Positions 25,938 through 35,897 of a stretch of DNA of 64,000 nucleotides are shown here, in pieces. Every line of letters begins with the position of its first letter. Position 1 is the first letter of the stretch. The notes under the pieces are model-generated. The model was given only the letters and a program-made list of their open reading frames with translations, had not been told where the DNA came from and ran no database searches. Location of the stretch: contig LNEI01000017.1 of the NCBI GenBank assembly GCA_001464455.1, positions 171,584-235,583 on the forward strand, written 5' to 3'. The position numbers and the translations under genes were made by a program. This DNA comes from Acidobacteria bacterium Ga0077534. GTDB lineage: Bacteria; Acidobacteriota; Blastocatellia; Pyrinomonadales; Pyrinomonadaceae.

Positions 25938-26393
25938 ATGCTTGAAGTAAGTTTCAACAGCCCGCAATGCGGTTGGATGTCGATAGGGTTTGACGACGGA
26001 GTGACGGAATTTCACACCACAACGGCGCACGCCCCGCATTCAGGTGCTCTGCCCGAACTGATGCAGATCCTCACGAAGCTCGCCGATCCGTCTTCGCCCG
26101 AGAATGAGTTTCTGCTCAAATGGAACCGCGACCCTGAGGAATTCGATTTTCGATTCGTACGAGACGGCGAAAACCTAACCATTGAGATATATCAATATCC
26201 AACCGACGAACGCGACCACACGGAACGCGAACTTGTATTTTCTCACGCAGGAACGGTTGCGGAGGTTTACAGAGCGTTCGGTGAGACATTTGACCAGCTT
26301 TATGCCGACCGCGACACAGACGAGTTTGAATTCAATTGGCGACAGGCGTTCCCTTATCGCGAGTACGAGGAATTTAGGAAAAGGATGAACTAG
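25938..26393 (+). CDS. Hypothetical protein
   Basis: A 151-residue acidic, soluble protein without signal peptide or membrane segment, rich in Phe, Tyr, Asp and Glu (TDEFEFNWRQAFPYREYEEF). I do not recognise a family. It stands alone between a divergent pip gene and a palindromic repeat followed by a methyltransferase gene. Confidence 0.65.
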   Translation: MLEVSFNSPQCGWMSIGFDDGVTEFHTTTAHAPHSGALPELMQILTKLADPSSPENEFLLKWNRDPEEFDFRFVRDGENLTIEIYQYPTDERDHTERELVFSHAGTVAEVYRAFGETFDQLYADRDTDEFEFNWRQAFPYREYEEFRKRMN

Positions 26394-26404
26394 CCCGGAA
26401 GCTA

Positions 26405-26461
26405 CACGAATGTCACGAATAAAGTCGAACCGCTGATTCGTGCCCTTCGTGTCATTCGTGG
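26405..26461. repeat. CACGAAT-unit inverted repeat
   Basis: The left arm CACGAATGTCACGAAT (26405-26420) faces a right arm of ATTCGTG units (26436-26461). It lies 12 bp before a methyltransferase start codon. A second copy is at 28832-28906. Confidence 0.75.
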
Positions 26462-26472
26462 CTAACTTCTTT

Positions 26473-27468
26473 ATGAAAGAGAGACTTTTAGAACTACTGG
26501 CCTGCCCAACCTGCGGCGGCGACATTTTGCTGGCGTACGCTTCGAAATACGACGGTAAAGAGATCATTGACGCAGTTTTAACGTGTAAGAAATGTACCCG
26601 CGAATATAAGGTCGTGCGGGGTGTGCCGCGCTTTGTCGATCTCGAGAAGATCGAGGAGGACAAGGCGGCGACCGCAGAGAATTTTGGCTGGCAATGGACC
26701 AATTTCACCCAGGAAGACCCAAAATATCTCGATCAAATGCTCGGCTGGCTGCAGCCCGTAAAACCTGAGTTTTTCGAAGGCAAGGTCGTCCTGGAAGGAG
26801 GCTGCGGCAAGGGGCGACATACAAAACTCGCCGCCCAATGGGGTGCGAAAGATGTCGTCGGCATCGACCTCGGCGACGGCGTCGAATCAGCATTTGCCCT
26901 CACGCGCGATCTGCCTAATGCTCACATCGTTCAATGCGATATTTTCAGATTGCCGCTGAAAAAGGAGTTTGATTACGCATTCAGCATAGGCGTGCTGCAC
27001 CACACACCCGACCCTAAAAAAGCATTCATCTCGCTTGCAGGAAAAGTAAAAAAGGGCGGCCACATCTCGGCCTGGGTCTACGGAGCTGAAAATAACGAGT
27101 GGATCACGCGGTTCATCGACCCGGTCCGCACAGGATTTACCTCACAGATCTCGCAGCCGATGCTTTATCAGCTTTCAAAACTTCCGACGCTCGGCGTTTT
27201 TCTCGGGACAAAGCTCGTCTACCGTCCGCTGAACTCCTTCGCCAAGCCCGTCGCGAACAAGCTCTTTTACAACGAATACCTAAACCACCTCGGCACCTTC
27301 GGCTGGCGCGAACAACATAATATCGTCTTCGACCACCTCGTCGCCCCGACCGCGTTCTATATAGCCAAAGATGATTTTGCGACCTGGTGGGACGAGATAA
27401 AGGCTGAAGACGTTCAGATCAAATGGCATAATGAGAATAGTTGGTGTGGGTTTGGTCGAATTGGTTGA
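26473..27468 (+). CDS. SAM-dependent methyltransferase with zinc-ribbon N-terminus
   Basis: The 331-residue protein begins with a Trm112-like zinc ribbon (CPTCGG and CKKCTREYKVVRGVPRF) and continues into a class I methyltransferase domain (VLEGGCGKGRHTKLAAQWGA; IVQCDIFRLP; FSIGVLHHTPDP). This layout is common for enzymes methylating sugars or lipids in envelope pathways; the substrate is unknown. The frame is open from a GTG at 26440, but those codons come from the repeat and the ATG at 26473 begins the zinc ribbon. Confidence 0.88.
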   Translation: MKERLLELLACPTCGGDILLAYASKYDGKEIIDAVLTCKKCTREYKVVRGVPRFVDLEKIEEDKAATAENFGWQWTNFTQEDPKYLDQMLGWLQPVKPEFFEGKVVLEGGCGKGRHTKLAAQWGAKDVVGIDLGDGVESAFALTRDLPNAHIVQCDIFRLPLKKEFDYAFSIGVLHHTPDPKKAFISLAGKVKKGGHISAWVYGAENNEWITRFIDPVRTGFTSQISQPMLYQLSKLPTLGVFLGTKLVYRPLNSFAKPVANKLFYNEYLNHLGTFGWREQHNIVFDHLVAPTAFYIAKDDFATWWDEIKAEDVQIKWHNENSWCGFGRIG

Positions 27469-27503
27469 CCGAGAATAAACATTGAAAATTTCAGGCATCA
27501 TGT

Positions 27504-27524
27504 TGTATCTTCTTTGTAGATACA
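27504..27524. promoter_or_regulatory. Operator candidate for mazEF
   Basis: TGTATCT-N7-AGATACA is a perfect inverted repeat ending six bases before the mazE start codon. The position fits autoregulation by the MazE-MazF complex. Confidence 0.6.
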
Positions 27525-27530
27525 TCTAGG

Positions 27531-27779
27531 ATGAGTATGAAGATTCAAATTCAAAAATGGGGAAACAGCCTGGCGTTGCGAATCCCGAAATCCTTCGCCG
27601 TCGAGTCAAAGATCGAGCAAGGTTCCACCGTCGAAGTTTCTCTCGAAAGCGGCAAGATCATTGTCTTTCCTGTGGCGGAACCAGAGTTTTCACTTGACGA
27701 TATGCTAGCGAAGGTTACGCCGGAGAACTTGCACGGCGAGATCGGCACGGGCACGAGCGTCGGTAAGGAGGCTTGGTAA
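27531..27779 (+). CDS. mazE: MazE-type antitoxin (AbrB fold)
   Basis: The 82-residue protein has the AbrB/MazE DNA-binding start IQKWGNSLALRIPKSFA followed by a swapped-hairpin strand pattern and an acidic C-terminal tail for toxin binding. The MazF gene starts one base after its stop. Confidence 0.9.
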   Translation: MSMKIQIQKWGNSLALRIPKSFAVESKIEQGSTVEVSLESGKIIVFPVAEPEFSLDDMLAKVTPENLHGEIGTGTSVGKEAW

Positions 27780-27780
27780 A

Positions 27781-28110
27781 GTGGCTTACGTTCCTGAGCG
27801 CGGGGATGCAGTTTGGATCGACTTCAACCCACAAGCGGGACACGAGCAAGCCGGCAGGCGTCCGGCGATCGTGCTATCGCCACGAAGCTATAACGAAAAA
27901 GTGGGATTATGCCTGCTCTGCCCGATTACCAGTAGAGCAAAAGGCTATCCGTTCGAAGTAGTGATTCCCAATGATTTGAGGCTGACAGGGGTTGTCCTTT
28001 CCGACCAGGCAAAGAGTTTGGACTGGCGTTCGAGGAATGCAGAATTTATCGTCGAAACGCCGAAGGCGGTAACAGAAGAGGTTCTAAAGAAGCTCCGGTC
28101 GCTGCTGTGA
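27781..28110 (+). CDS. mazF: MazF-type endoribonuclease toxin
   Basis: The 109-residue protein matches the MazF/PemK family: RGDAVWIDFNPQAGHEQAGRR, RPAIVLSP, the conserved CPITSRAKGYPFEV and SDQAKSLDWR. MazF cleaves mRNA at short sequences. It begins with GTG and is coupled to mazE. Confidence 0.92.
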   Translation: MAYVPERGDAVWIDFNPQAGHEQAGRRPAIVLSPRSYNEKVGLCLLCPITSRAKGYPFEVVIPNDLRLTGVVLSDQAKSLDWRSRNAEFIVETPKAVTEEVLKKLRSLL

Positions 28111-28182
28111 ACACGACGTTCTTCCAACCATGTATATCGCAGTCTGATTTGCCCCGGTTCCACTCTGAATATCAGCAAACTA

Positions 28183-28824
28183 ATGAGATTCGAGAAAAAT
28201 GTCGGCGAAAGATACCGTAGATCTGTCGAAGACGCCTTCGCTACGATCATCGCGAAGGGCAATGACGAACATCGGCACGTGATGAACGAGATCATGCGAT
28301 CTGACCTGCTGATCCGCGTGCAGCCAGTGAGTGAGATAAATGCCTCGGGAATCACGGGTGTGATCAACTCAGTAAAGACAAATTATAAGCTCGCGACCGA
28401 GCGAATGAGCCTGCGTGAAGCGTTGGGTGAGATCTACATCGCGATCGCCGAGGAAACTATCGACAACGGGGGCCAGCGTGGATGTGAAGGGACATTTGTT
28501 CACGAAGGCCGTCACGCCTACGATTTTGCACAGACGCTCGAAAGCCTTTCGAATGCGGATGTTAACCCACTCGGCATCTTTAACCCGACACTTTATGAGT
28601 TAGAACTCGCGGCTCACAAAACCTCTGGCGACTACATGCTCTGTGTCGACAAGGATGAGTATCTCGAAGAAGGACTCGGCCTGATGATCCTTTGCCGCGA
28701 GAGCGATGGCCAATGCTCGGTTAGCGACGACGGAATAAATACAAGGCTACGCGACAGCTACGGCCTCGCCGTCGACGCAAACCAAGGTGCGACAGCGAGT
28801 GAGATGATGGGAATAGTGGTTTAA
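28183..28824 (+). CDS. Putative zinc metallopeptidase (HExxH), unknown family
   Basis: The 213-residue protein has no signal peptide. It contains HEGRHAYDF (His107, Glu108, His111), an HExxH zinc site, and a nearby helix YELELAAH (Glu139, Glu141, His145) that could supply the third ligand, as in gluzincins. I do not recognise the family. It follows mazF by 72 bp on the same strand and precedes a palindromic repeat. A protease role is inferred only from the motif. Confidence 0.65.
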   Translation: MRFEKNVGERYRRSVEDAFATIIAKGNDEHRHVMNEIMRSDLLIRVQPVSEINASGITGVINSVKTNYKLATERMSLREALGEIYIAIAEETIDNGGQRGCEGTFVHEGRHAYDFAQTLESLSNADVNPLGIFNPTLYELELAAHKTSGDYMLCVDKDEYLEEGLGLMILCRESDGQCSVSDDGINTRLRDSYGLAVDANQGATASEMMGIVV

Positions 28825-28831
28825 GAAATTC

Positions 28832-28906
28832 GCCACGAATGGACACGAATAGCACGAATGAGTCAGAACGCTTTGCTGATTCGTGTCATTCGTGTTCATT
28901 CGTGGC
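28832..28906. repeat. CACGAAT-unit inverted repeat
   Basis: The left arm (GCCACGAATGGACACGAAT and on, 28832-28861) and the right arm (28878-28906, ending ATTCGTGGC) are inverted copies. It lies 11 bp before the next methyltransferase start and belongs to the same family as 26405-26461. Confidence 0.82.
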
Positions 28907-28917
28907 AAAATGATCTT

Positions 28918-29679
28918 ATGAGCACAGCACTTCCCCAGGAAATGCAGCAGCATACATACGCCATCATGGACGAGGTCGAGGGCTCGCATTGGTGGTTCGT
29001 CGGTCGGCGCGCGATCCTGGAAGGGTTTCTTCGATCAATCATTGGAAAAATCCGCAATCCGCAATCCGCGATCCGCATTTTAGACGTCGGCTGCGGAACC
29101 GGGGCGAACATCGAGATGCTCTCGCAGTTCGGCGATGCTGAGGGCGTGGACGTTTCGGATGATGCTCTCGAATTCTGCCGCCAAAAAGGTTTGAAGGTTC
29201 AAAAAGGCCTTGCCGAGACTCTTCCTTACGCAGACGAATCGTTTGATCTGACGACCGCTCTCGATGTGATCGAGCATCTGGACGATGATGTCGCCGGATT
29301 AAAAGAGATGTTCCGCGTCACGAAAAGCGGCGGCTATTCGCTGTTTTTCGTGCCCGCGTTCATGTGGCTCTGGGGGGTGCAGGACGACATCTCGCATCAC
29401 CGGATCCGGTACACACGCAAACAGATCACCGAGCGCATCGAAAAAGCCGGATACAAGGTCGAACGCGCGACCTACGCGAACATCACCTTCTTCCCGCCGA
29501 TCCTAGCCGGCCGGACCCTGATGAAACTAACGGGAATCAAACCCGAATCCGAAAACAACATCACCATCTCAGGGCTCAACGGCATTCTCGGCAAAATCTT
29601 TTCATCCGAAAGTTTGTGGTTAAAGAACTTTAATTTTCCGTTCGGCGTGTCAATCGTGGTGGTTGCGAGGAAGAAATAG
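28918..29679 (+). CDS. Class I SAM-dependent methyltransferase
   Basis: The 253-residue protein has motif I LDVGCGTGANIEML, acidic motif DVSDDALEFC, and FDLTTALDVIEHLDDD. A short stretch just before motif I (KIRNPQSAIR) is encoded by four AATCCGC-type units that also occur inside thyA. The frame is open 20 codons upstream through a palindromic repeat, but the ATG at 28918 is the likely start. Basic, aromatic N-terminus (EGSHWWFVGRR) resembles methyltransferases linked to polysaccharide or lipid synthesis. Confidence 0.88.
   Translation: MSTALPQEMQQHTYAIMDEVEGSHWWFVGRRAILEGFLRSIIGKIRNPQSAIRILDVGCGTGANIEMLSQFGDAEGVDVSDDALEFCRQKGLKVQKGLAETLPYADESFDLTTALDVIEHLDDDVAGLKEMFRVTKSGGYSLFFVPAFMWLWGVQDDISHHRIRYTRKQITERIEKAGYKVERATYANITFFPPILAGRTLMKLTGIKPESENNITISGLNGILGKIFSSESLWLKNFNFPFGVSIVVVARKK
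29050..29079 (+). repeat. AATCCGC-unit repeat inside methyltransferase gene
   Basis: Four 7-bp units (ATCCGC, AATCCGC twice, GATCCGC) in frame. The core, three units plus GATCCGC, is identical to 36408-36436 in thyA. Confidence 0.75.
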
Positions 29680-29680
29680 A

Positions 29681-29716
29681 ACACGGATAAAACGGATCGA
29701 ACGGATTTTCACGGAT
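29681..29716 (+). repeat. Left arm of ACGGAT-unit inverted repeat around GxxExxY gene
   Basis: Thirty-six bases with four ACGGAT units match the reverse complement of 30160-30195 at 28 of 36 positions. They start right after the methyltransferase stop. Confidence 0.82.
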
Positions 29717-29733
29717 GGACTAGAACTTTTGCT

Positions 29734-30144
29734 ATGGAGCAACTTAAACATTCCGAAACGACCGGGAAGATCATTAAGGCCTTCTATGCGGTTTACAATG
29801 ATCTTGGGTTTGGGTTTTTAGAGAAAGTTTATGAGAACGCGCTGGTTGTGGAGCTCGAATCGTTAGGTCTTTCGGTAGAACAACAAAAGCCGATCAACGT
29901 TTACTATCGCGATGTTCTCGTCGGTGAATTTTTCTCGGATCTTCTCGTCAACGGCCACGTCATCGTCGAACTAAAGTCTGCCGAATCTATCGCACGTGCC
30001 CATGAGGCTCAGCTAATTAACTACCTAAGGGCGACCCGTTATGAGGTCGGCCTTTTACTTAACTTCGGTAAAACAGCCGAGTACAAACGAAAAATATTTG
30101 ATCGAAAAAATACCGATCCGTTTTCAGCGATTTTAGATCGGTGA
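29734..30144 (+). CDS. GxxExxY family protein
   Basis: The 136-residue protein has the namesake motif GFLEKVY (Gly27, Glu30, Tyr33). Asp69 in FSDLLVNG and Glu79-x-Lys81 in VIVELKS make a PD-(D/E)xK-like arrangement, so a nuclease-type fold is likely; the family's function is not known. It is bracketed by two arms of an ACGGAT-unit inverted repeat, like the four-helix-bundle gene at 451 inside its own arms. Confidence 0.85.
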   Translation: MEQLKHSETTGKIIKAFYAVYNDLGFGFLEKVYENALVVELESLGLSVEQQKPINVYYRDVLVGEFFSDLLVNGHVIVELKSAESIARAHEAQLINYLRATRYEVGLLLNFGKTAEYKRKIFDRKNTDPFSAILDR

Positions 30145-30159
30145 AAACCAACCAAAAAA

Positions 30160-30195
30160 ATCTGTGAAGATCCGTTAGATTCGTAAAATCCGTGG
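30160..30195 (-). repeat. Right arm of ACGGAT-unit inverted repeat around GxxExxY gene
   Basis: Inverted partner of 29681-29716. Its outer end (ATCCGTGG) contains the GTG used as start codon of cutC. Confidence 0.82.
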
Positions 30196-30938
30196 CCAAT
30201 TCCAACATTACTGTCGAAATTTGCGTCGATTCCGTCGAATCCGCCGTTGCTGCACAAGCGGGCGGGGCGGGGCGGGTTGAGCTTTGTGACAATCTGATGG
30301 AAGGCGGTACGACGCCGAGTTTTGGTGCTATTGAGGTTGCTAGAGAACTGTTAGACATCAAACTCCACGTCATCATCCGGCCACGCGGCGGGGACTTTCT
30401 TTATTCCGATACTGAATTCGAGATAATGAAACGTGACATCGAGGCGGCGAAAAGGCTAGGTGTTGACGGTGTAGTGATCGGACTGCTGGATCGCGAAGGG
30501 AATATCGATCTGACGCGAACAGCCGAGTTAGTCGAACTGTCACAGCCGATGACCGTGACGTTTCACCGTGCGTTCGATGTGTGTGCAGACCCCTTCAAAG
30601 GCATTGATCAACTCTCTGAGATCGGCGTTGATCGCATTCTAACCTCGGGTCAGGAAGCTACCGCCGTCGAAGGCTCTGAGTTGATAGCAAAGCTCATCAA
30701 GCACGCGGGCGACCGAATTATCATCATGGCCTGCGGCAATCTGAATGAGCGAAACATAAATCGTGTGATCGCTGAAACGGGTGCAAAGGAACTACATTTT
30801 ACAGGCTTCCGCTCCGTCGACAGTGAGATGCAGTACCGCAACGAACATGTCTTCATGGGCGGCACGCTTCGCCCGCCGGAGTATTCGCGGGCTGTGACGG
30901 ATGCTGAAGTGATCCGAAAAACTATCAATGCGATCTAG
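30192..30938 (+). CDS. cutC: Copper homeostasis protein CutC
   Basis: A TIM-barrel protein of 248 residues. VEICVDSVESAVAAQAGGAGRVELC, split over the first two strands, IIRPRGGDFLYSD, VIGLLDREGNID, FHRAFDV, ILTSGQEATAVEG and FTGFR are typical. The family was named for copper tolerance but its exact reaction is unsettled. The only usable start is a GTG lying in the outer end of the repeat at 30160-30195, so the insertion has set its translation start. It overlaps the convergent ABC gene by four bases. Confidence 0.92.
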   Translation: MANSNITVEICVDSVESAVAAQAGGAGRVELCDNLMEGGTTPSFGAIEVARELLDIKLHVIIRPRGGDFLYSDTEFEIMKRDIEAAKRLGVDGVVIGLLDREGNIDLTRTAELVELSQPMTVTFHRAFDVCADPFKGIDQLSEIGVDRILTSGQEATAVEGSELIAKLIKHAGDRIIIMACGNLNERNINRVIAETGAKELHFTGFRSVDSEMQYRNEHVFMGGTLRPPEYSRAVTDAEVIRKTINAI

Positions 30939-32722
30939 TTTTCGCTCTCCAGTGTTCGAGAGATCTTATCGAGATTCAGGCTGCGGGCTGAGGCGTTGAA
31001 GATTTCGGAATAGGTGCCGTCGCGGTCGTAAAGTTCCTGGTGCGTGCCGATCTCCACGACGCGGCCTTCTTTTAGGACGTAGATAACGTCCGAATCAATT
31101 ATTTGTGAAATGCTGTGCGAGATGACGACCGTTGTCCGGTCTTCTTTTATCGCGTCGAGGCTGTTTTTGATCTGCTCGGTGGCGATCGCGTCGAGGCTGG
31201 CGGTTGGTTCGTCGAGGAAGATCACGGGCGGATCCTTAAGGAAAAGCCGAGCGATGGCGATGCGCTGCTGCTGGCCGCCGGAGAGCGATTGCGCTTCGCT
31301 GGCGTAGGCGTTTGGCAGCTTTTGGATCTGGTCGTGCAGGTACGCTTTTTTGGTAGCCGCGACGACCTCGTCAAATGTTGCCCGCATGTATCCGTATCGA
31401 ATGTTCTCCTCGATCGTGCCGCGAAAGATGTGATTTTTTTGCAGCACCAATCCGATATTTCGCCGGAGCAGATGCGTGTCGTATTCGAGTAGGTTTTTCC
31501 CGTCGAGCAGTATCTCGCCGCTCGAAGGCTCGTAAAATTTGCAGAGTAGATTGAGCAGCGTCGATTTGCCCGCACCTGAGAGGCCGACGAACGCGACGGT
31601 CTTTCCTGCCGGGATCGTCATATTCACATCCCATAGAGCCTGAGTGCCGTTGGGATAGGTGAAATTAACGTTGCGGAGCACGAACTCGCCCTTTATATTC
31701 TCCGAATTCAGCTCCCCGCTTTCCTCGATCGCATCGTCGGCATCGAGTATCTCAAAGAATCCCTCGGCATAGGTCAATGCCTCGTTCATCTGATCGTAAA
31801 TGCGATGAAGCTGACGGATCGGGGCTGAGACGTTGTTGAACAGCAAAATGTGAAACATGATCGCCCCGATCGTCATCTGTTGGTCGAGCACGAGGTACGA
31901 GGTGAGAATAATGATCACCGTCACGCCAACCTGCTCGGCAAAAGTTTTGAGGGCGTCGAAGGCGTAGTTGGTCGTTCGCTGTTTTAGCTGGGCTTTGACG
32001 AGATCTTGCTGCAGTTGGTACTGCTTTTCGCGTTCGTATTCCTCGCGAACGAAGGATTTGATGACGATGATCGACTCGATAATGTTGAAGAGGCCGTTCG
32101 TCTTCTGCTCCCGTAGGGCACGAAGTCCACGCCTCACACCTCGCAGCAGTTTCGCCTGACGCCAGCTCAGGAAAAAATACACTGGCATCACGATCGACGC
32201 GACCAGGCCAACGTAGAAATTGGCCGAGAACATCAGGACCAGGGCAAGAATCGCGTTTGCGAATAGCGGCAGCAACTCGATGAAAATGTTTTGAACAAAG
32301 GCAGTCAGGCTTTCGACACCGCGATCGATGCGGGTTTGCAGCTTACCCGTGGCGTTGTCGTCAGAGGCGTAAAAAGCGTATTTGTAGGACAATATCCGTT
32401 CGATCGCGTGTTGGGCGAGCGAACTCGACAGCCGCACACGCAGATTTTCGCCGATCATGCTCTGGCCGTATTTTACGGCGATATTTATTAATTCCTTTCC
32501 GAAGAGGATCGCGGAGATGAATAAAAGCAGTGATGTGGTTTCGCTAGCGGCAACACCCTCTTTCAGCAGCCGCTCGACCGTATCCACCGTGTAGCGAAGT
32601 ACGATCGGATTGACCTGAGCCGCGACCGCACCGAGCATTGTCAGGAATAGCGAGGCGATCACGAGGCCGCGAAACGGGCTCACAAATGGCATCAGTCGCC
32701 TGATGATCTGCCAGTTGTTCAT
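30935..32722 (-). CDS. ABC transporter, fused permease and ATPase
   Basis: The 595-residue half-transporter has an N-terminal membrane domain with six helices (about 15-310) and a C-terminal ATPase with Walker [10 protein letters not shown], signature LSGGQQQR, and Walker B VIFLDEP. It belongs to the MsbA/multidrug-export type and acts as a dimer in the inner membrane. Substrate could be a lipid, peptide or drug. It stands alone on the minus strand. Confidence 0.92.
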   Translation of the reverse strand: MNNWQIIRRLMPFVSPFRGLVIASLFLTMLGAVAAQVNPIVLRYTVDTVERLLKEGVAASETTSLLLFISAILFGKELINIAVKYGQSMIGENLRVRLSSSLAQHAIERILSYKYAFYASDDNATGKLQTRIDRGVESLTAFVQNIFIELLPLFANAILALVLMFSANFYVGLVASIVMPVYFFLSWRQAKLLRGVRRGLRALREQKTNGLFNIIESIIVIKSFVREEYEREKQYQLQQDLVKAQLKQRTTNYAFDALKTFAEQVGVTVIIILTSYLVLDQQMTIGAIMFHILLFNNVSAPIRQLHRIYDQMNEALTYAEGFFEILDADDAIEESGELNSENIKGEFVLRNVNFTYPNGTQALWDVNMTIPAGKTVAFVGLSGAGKSTLLNLLCKFYEPSSGEILLDGKNLLEYDTHLLRRNIGLVLQKNHIFRGTIEENIRYGYMRATFDEVVAATKKAYLHDQIQKLPNAYASEAQSLSGGQQQRIAIARLFLKDPPVIFLDEPTASLDAIATEQIKNSLDAIKEDRTTVVISHSISQIIDSDVIYVLKEGRVVEIGTHQELYDRDGTYSEIFNASARSLNLDKISRTLESEN

Positions 32723-32801
32723 TGTTTGATTTAATCATAGATCAGGCCGGTTGCTGTATTTTCGCTCATAAAACGGCTACATTATTAAGTTTGTCGAAGT
32801 A

Positions 32802-33812
<1,011 letters not shown>

Positions 33813-33814
33813 GC

Positions 33815-33926
33815 GGAGCGCGGACACTCTTGTCCGCAACGGTCGACGATTCGTCGAACGTGATCTTTGCAGGCGTAACGTTCTCGCCGGAGGAACCGGC
33901 GATGCGGACATGAGTGTCCGCGCTCC
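33815..33926. repeat. Palindromic repeat with GGAGCGCGGACA arms
   Basis: Arms at 33815-33837 and 33904-33926 (GGAGCGCGGACACTC... and inverted ...GAGTGTCCGCGCTCC) pair almost perfectly. It fills the gap between the glycosyltransferase and asnB and ends six bases before the asnB start. The inner part shares a GCCGGAGGAACCGGC core with 49504-49561. Confidence 0.82.
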
Positions 33927-33932
33927 ATTATT

Positions 33933-35864
33933 ATGTGCGGAATCGCCGGTTGGATAAACCTGAAACAATCTGACGCGAAAGATCACAGCGATGCGGTGCT
34001 GCACTCGATGTGCGAGACGATCTTGCATCGCGGGCCGAATTCGGAGGGGTTGTGGCTGGATCATACGGTCGCCTTGGGGATGCGGCGGTTGTCGATCATT
34101 GATCTGCATACGGGCGATCAGCCTGTTTTTAGTGAGGACAAGTCGGTCGTCGTGATGATGAACGGCGAGCTTTATAATTACCGCGAGGTTCGCGAAGACC
34201 TCGAGAAGAAAGGCCATAAATTTGTTACCAAATCAGACACCGAGATACTGCCCCATTTATATCAGGAATACGGCGAGGATCTGCTTGATCACGTAAACGG
34301 AATGTACGCGTTCTCGCTGTGGGACACGCGGAAGAAAAAACTGATCATCGCCCGCGACCGTTTTGGCGAAAAGCCGCTCTATTACGGCGTTTTTGATGGA
34401 AAGCTCCTTTGGGCATCCGAGCCGAAAGCGATACTTGCACACCCTTCTGTCGAGCCCGAGTTGAACCTCGACGCCCTACGTCAGTATCTCAGCTACGACT
34501 ACGTCCCGGCTCCGCATTCCATCTACAAAGGCATCTCAAAACTCCCTGCCGCTCACGTAATGGTCGTCGAGAACGGCGAGGTTCGCACGCGGCGGTATTG
34601 GAATATGTCCTGGTCCGGCTCCACTACTTACGAAGGAGGTGTGTCCGCCGCTCTGGACGGACGAGGTGGTTCCCTAAGCGAAAAAGCGGTCGAACTCCGC
34701 GAACTCCTTTCCGACGCCGTTCGAATGCGTCTTGTGGCCGATGTGCCGCTCGGCGTACTGCTGTCGGGCGGAGTTGATTCCTCGACGATAGCCGCATTCG
34801 CGACGCAGCACGCGACCGAAACGGTGAAAACCTTCTCGATCGGCTTTACCGAAGACTCTTTCGACGAAACGAAATACGCTCGCCAGGTCGCCGCCCATCT
34901 CAACACCGACCATCACGAAGAGATCCTCAGCGTTGCGAAGGCCGCTGAGCTGATCGGCGACATTGGCTCGTGGCTCGACGAACCGCTCTCGGACGGCTCG
35001 TTGATACCGACCTATCTGCTGTCGAGATTTGTTCGAAAGCACGTGACGGTCGCGCTCGGAGGGGATGGAGGCGACGAGCTTTTTGCCGGATACCCGATGT
35101 ATTACGGGCACAAGGTGGCCGACCTGTATAAGAAAGTTCCGGGTTTTGTCCGTTCGGGGTTGATCGAACCAGCCGTTCGTATGCTGCCGGTTTCGACGAA
35201 GAATCTCTCGTTCGAATATCGTGCAAAACGTTTCGTCCGCGCATCGAACTACGACACGATCACGCGACATCACTCGTGGTTTGGCTCGTTCACGCCCGAC
35301 GAACAGAAGCATTTGCTGAGCGAAAATGTACTCGCAAATTCCAACGGCGATATCTACGCCGACGCTCGCGATTTGTTGAAGGATTGCGACGCCACAAGCG
35401 AGATCGAGCAGATGCAGTTTCTCGACATCAATTTCTACATGGCCGAGGACATCCTGACCAAGGTGGACCGCGCGTCGATGGCGGTCAGCCTCGAAACGCG
35501 AGCCCCGTTTCTTGACCCGCGGGTTGGCCAGTTCGCCGCTTCCCTGCCGCTGGACTACAAACTGCACGGCAGCAAGGGCAAGTACATCCTGAAAAAGGCC
35601 GTCGAAACGCTGCTGCCCGGCGAGATACTGCACCGCTCAAAGAAAGGCTTTGGCGTACCAATAGCCGAATGGCTGAAAGGAACCCTCAACCCGCTGATGC
35701 ACGACCTGCTCGCCCCGGAGCGTATCCGCTCACAAGGGATATTTGAAAAGGACTACGTGAAGAGGCTAATATCCGAGCACGAAAAAGGCCTAGCCAGTCA
35801 TCACAAACAGCTTTGGACGCTGCTGGTTTTTCAGCTTTGGTATAACCGATTTCTCGGCAAATGA
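33933..35864 (+). CDS. asnB: Asparagine synthase (glutamine-hydrolysing)
   Basis: The 643-residue protein has the nucleophile Cys2 (MCGIAG) of the glutaminase domain, RGPNSEG and NGELYNY, and the ATP-pyrophosphatase motif SGGVDSS (278-284) of the synthetase domain. It makes asparagine from aspartate and glutamine, or amidates a related envelope/secondary-metabolite substrate. Residues about 228-247 (GSTTYEGGVSAALDGRGGSL) form a glycine/serine-rich insertion between domains. The start codon is six bases from a palindromic repeat. Confidence 0.93.
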   Translation: MCGIAGWINLKQSDAKDHSDAVLHSMCETILHRGPNSEGLWLDHTVALGMRRLSIIDLHTGDQPVFSEDKSVVVMMNGELYNYREVREDLEKKGHKFVTKSDTEILPHLYQEYGEDLLDHVNGMYAFSLWDTRKKKLIIARDRFGEKPLYYGVFDGKLLWASEPKAILAHPSVEPELNLDALRQYLSYDYVPAPHSIYKGISKLPAAHVMVVENGEVRTRRYWNMSWSGSTTYEGGVSAALDGRGGSLSEKAVELRELLSDAVRMRLVADVPLGVLLSGGVDSSTIAAFATQHATETVKTFSIGFTEDSFDETKYARQVAAHLNTDHHEEILSVAKAAELIGDIGSWLDEPLSDGSLIPTYLLSRFVRKHVTVALGGDGGDELFAGYPMYYGHKVADLYKKVPGFVRSGLIEPAVRMLPVSTKNLSFEYRAKRFVRASNYDTITRHHSWFGSFTPDEQKHLLSENVLANSNGDIYADARDLLKDCDATSEIEQMQFLDINFYMAEDILTKVDRASMAVSLETRAPFLDPRVGQFAASLPLDYKLHGSKGKYILKKAVETLLPGEILHRSKKGFGVPIAEWLKGTLNPLMHDLLAPERIRSQGIFEKDYVKRLISEHEKGLASHHKQLWTLLVFQLWYNRFLGK

Positions 35865-35897
35865 CTTATCGCTCGTGAGGTCGTATCTTAGAGAAAG

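Noticed and set aside
34674..35633. 319-residue open frame on the minus strand
   Set aside because: Antisense to asnB, which has intact motifs over the same range.
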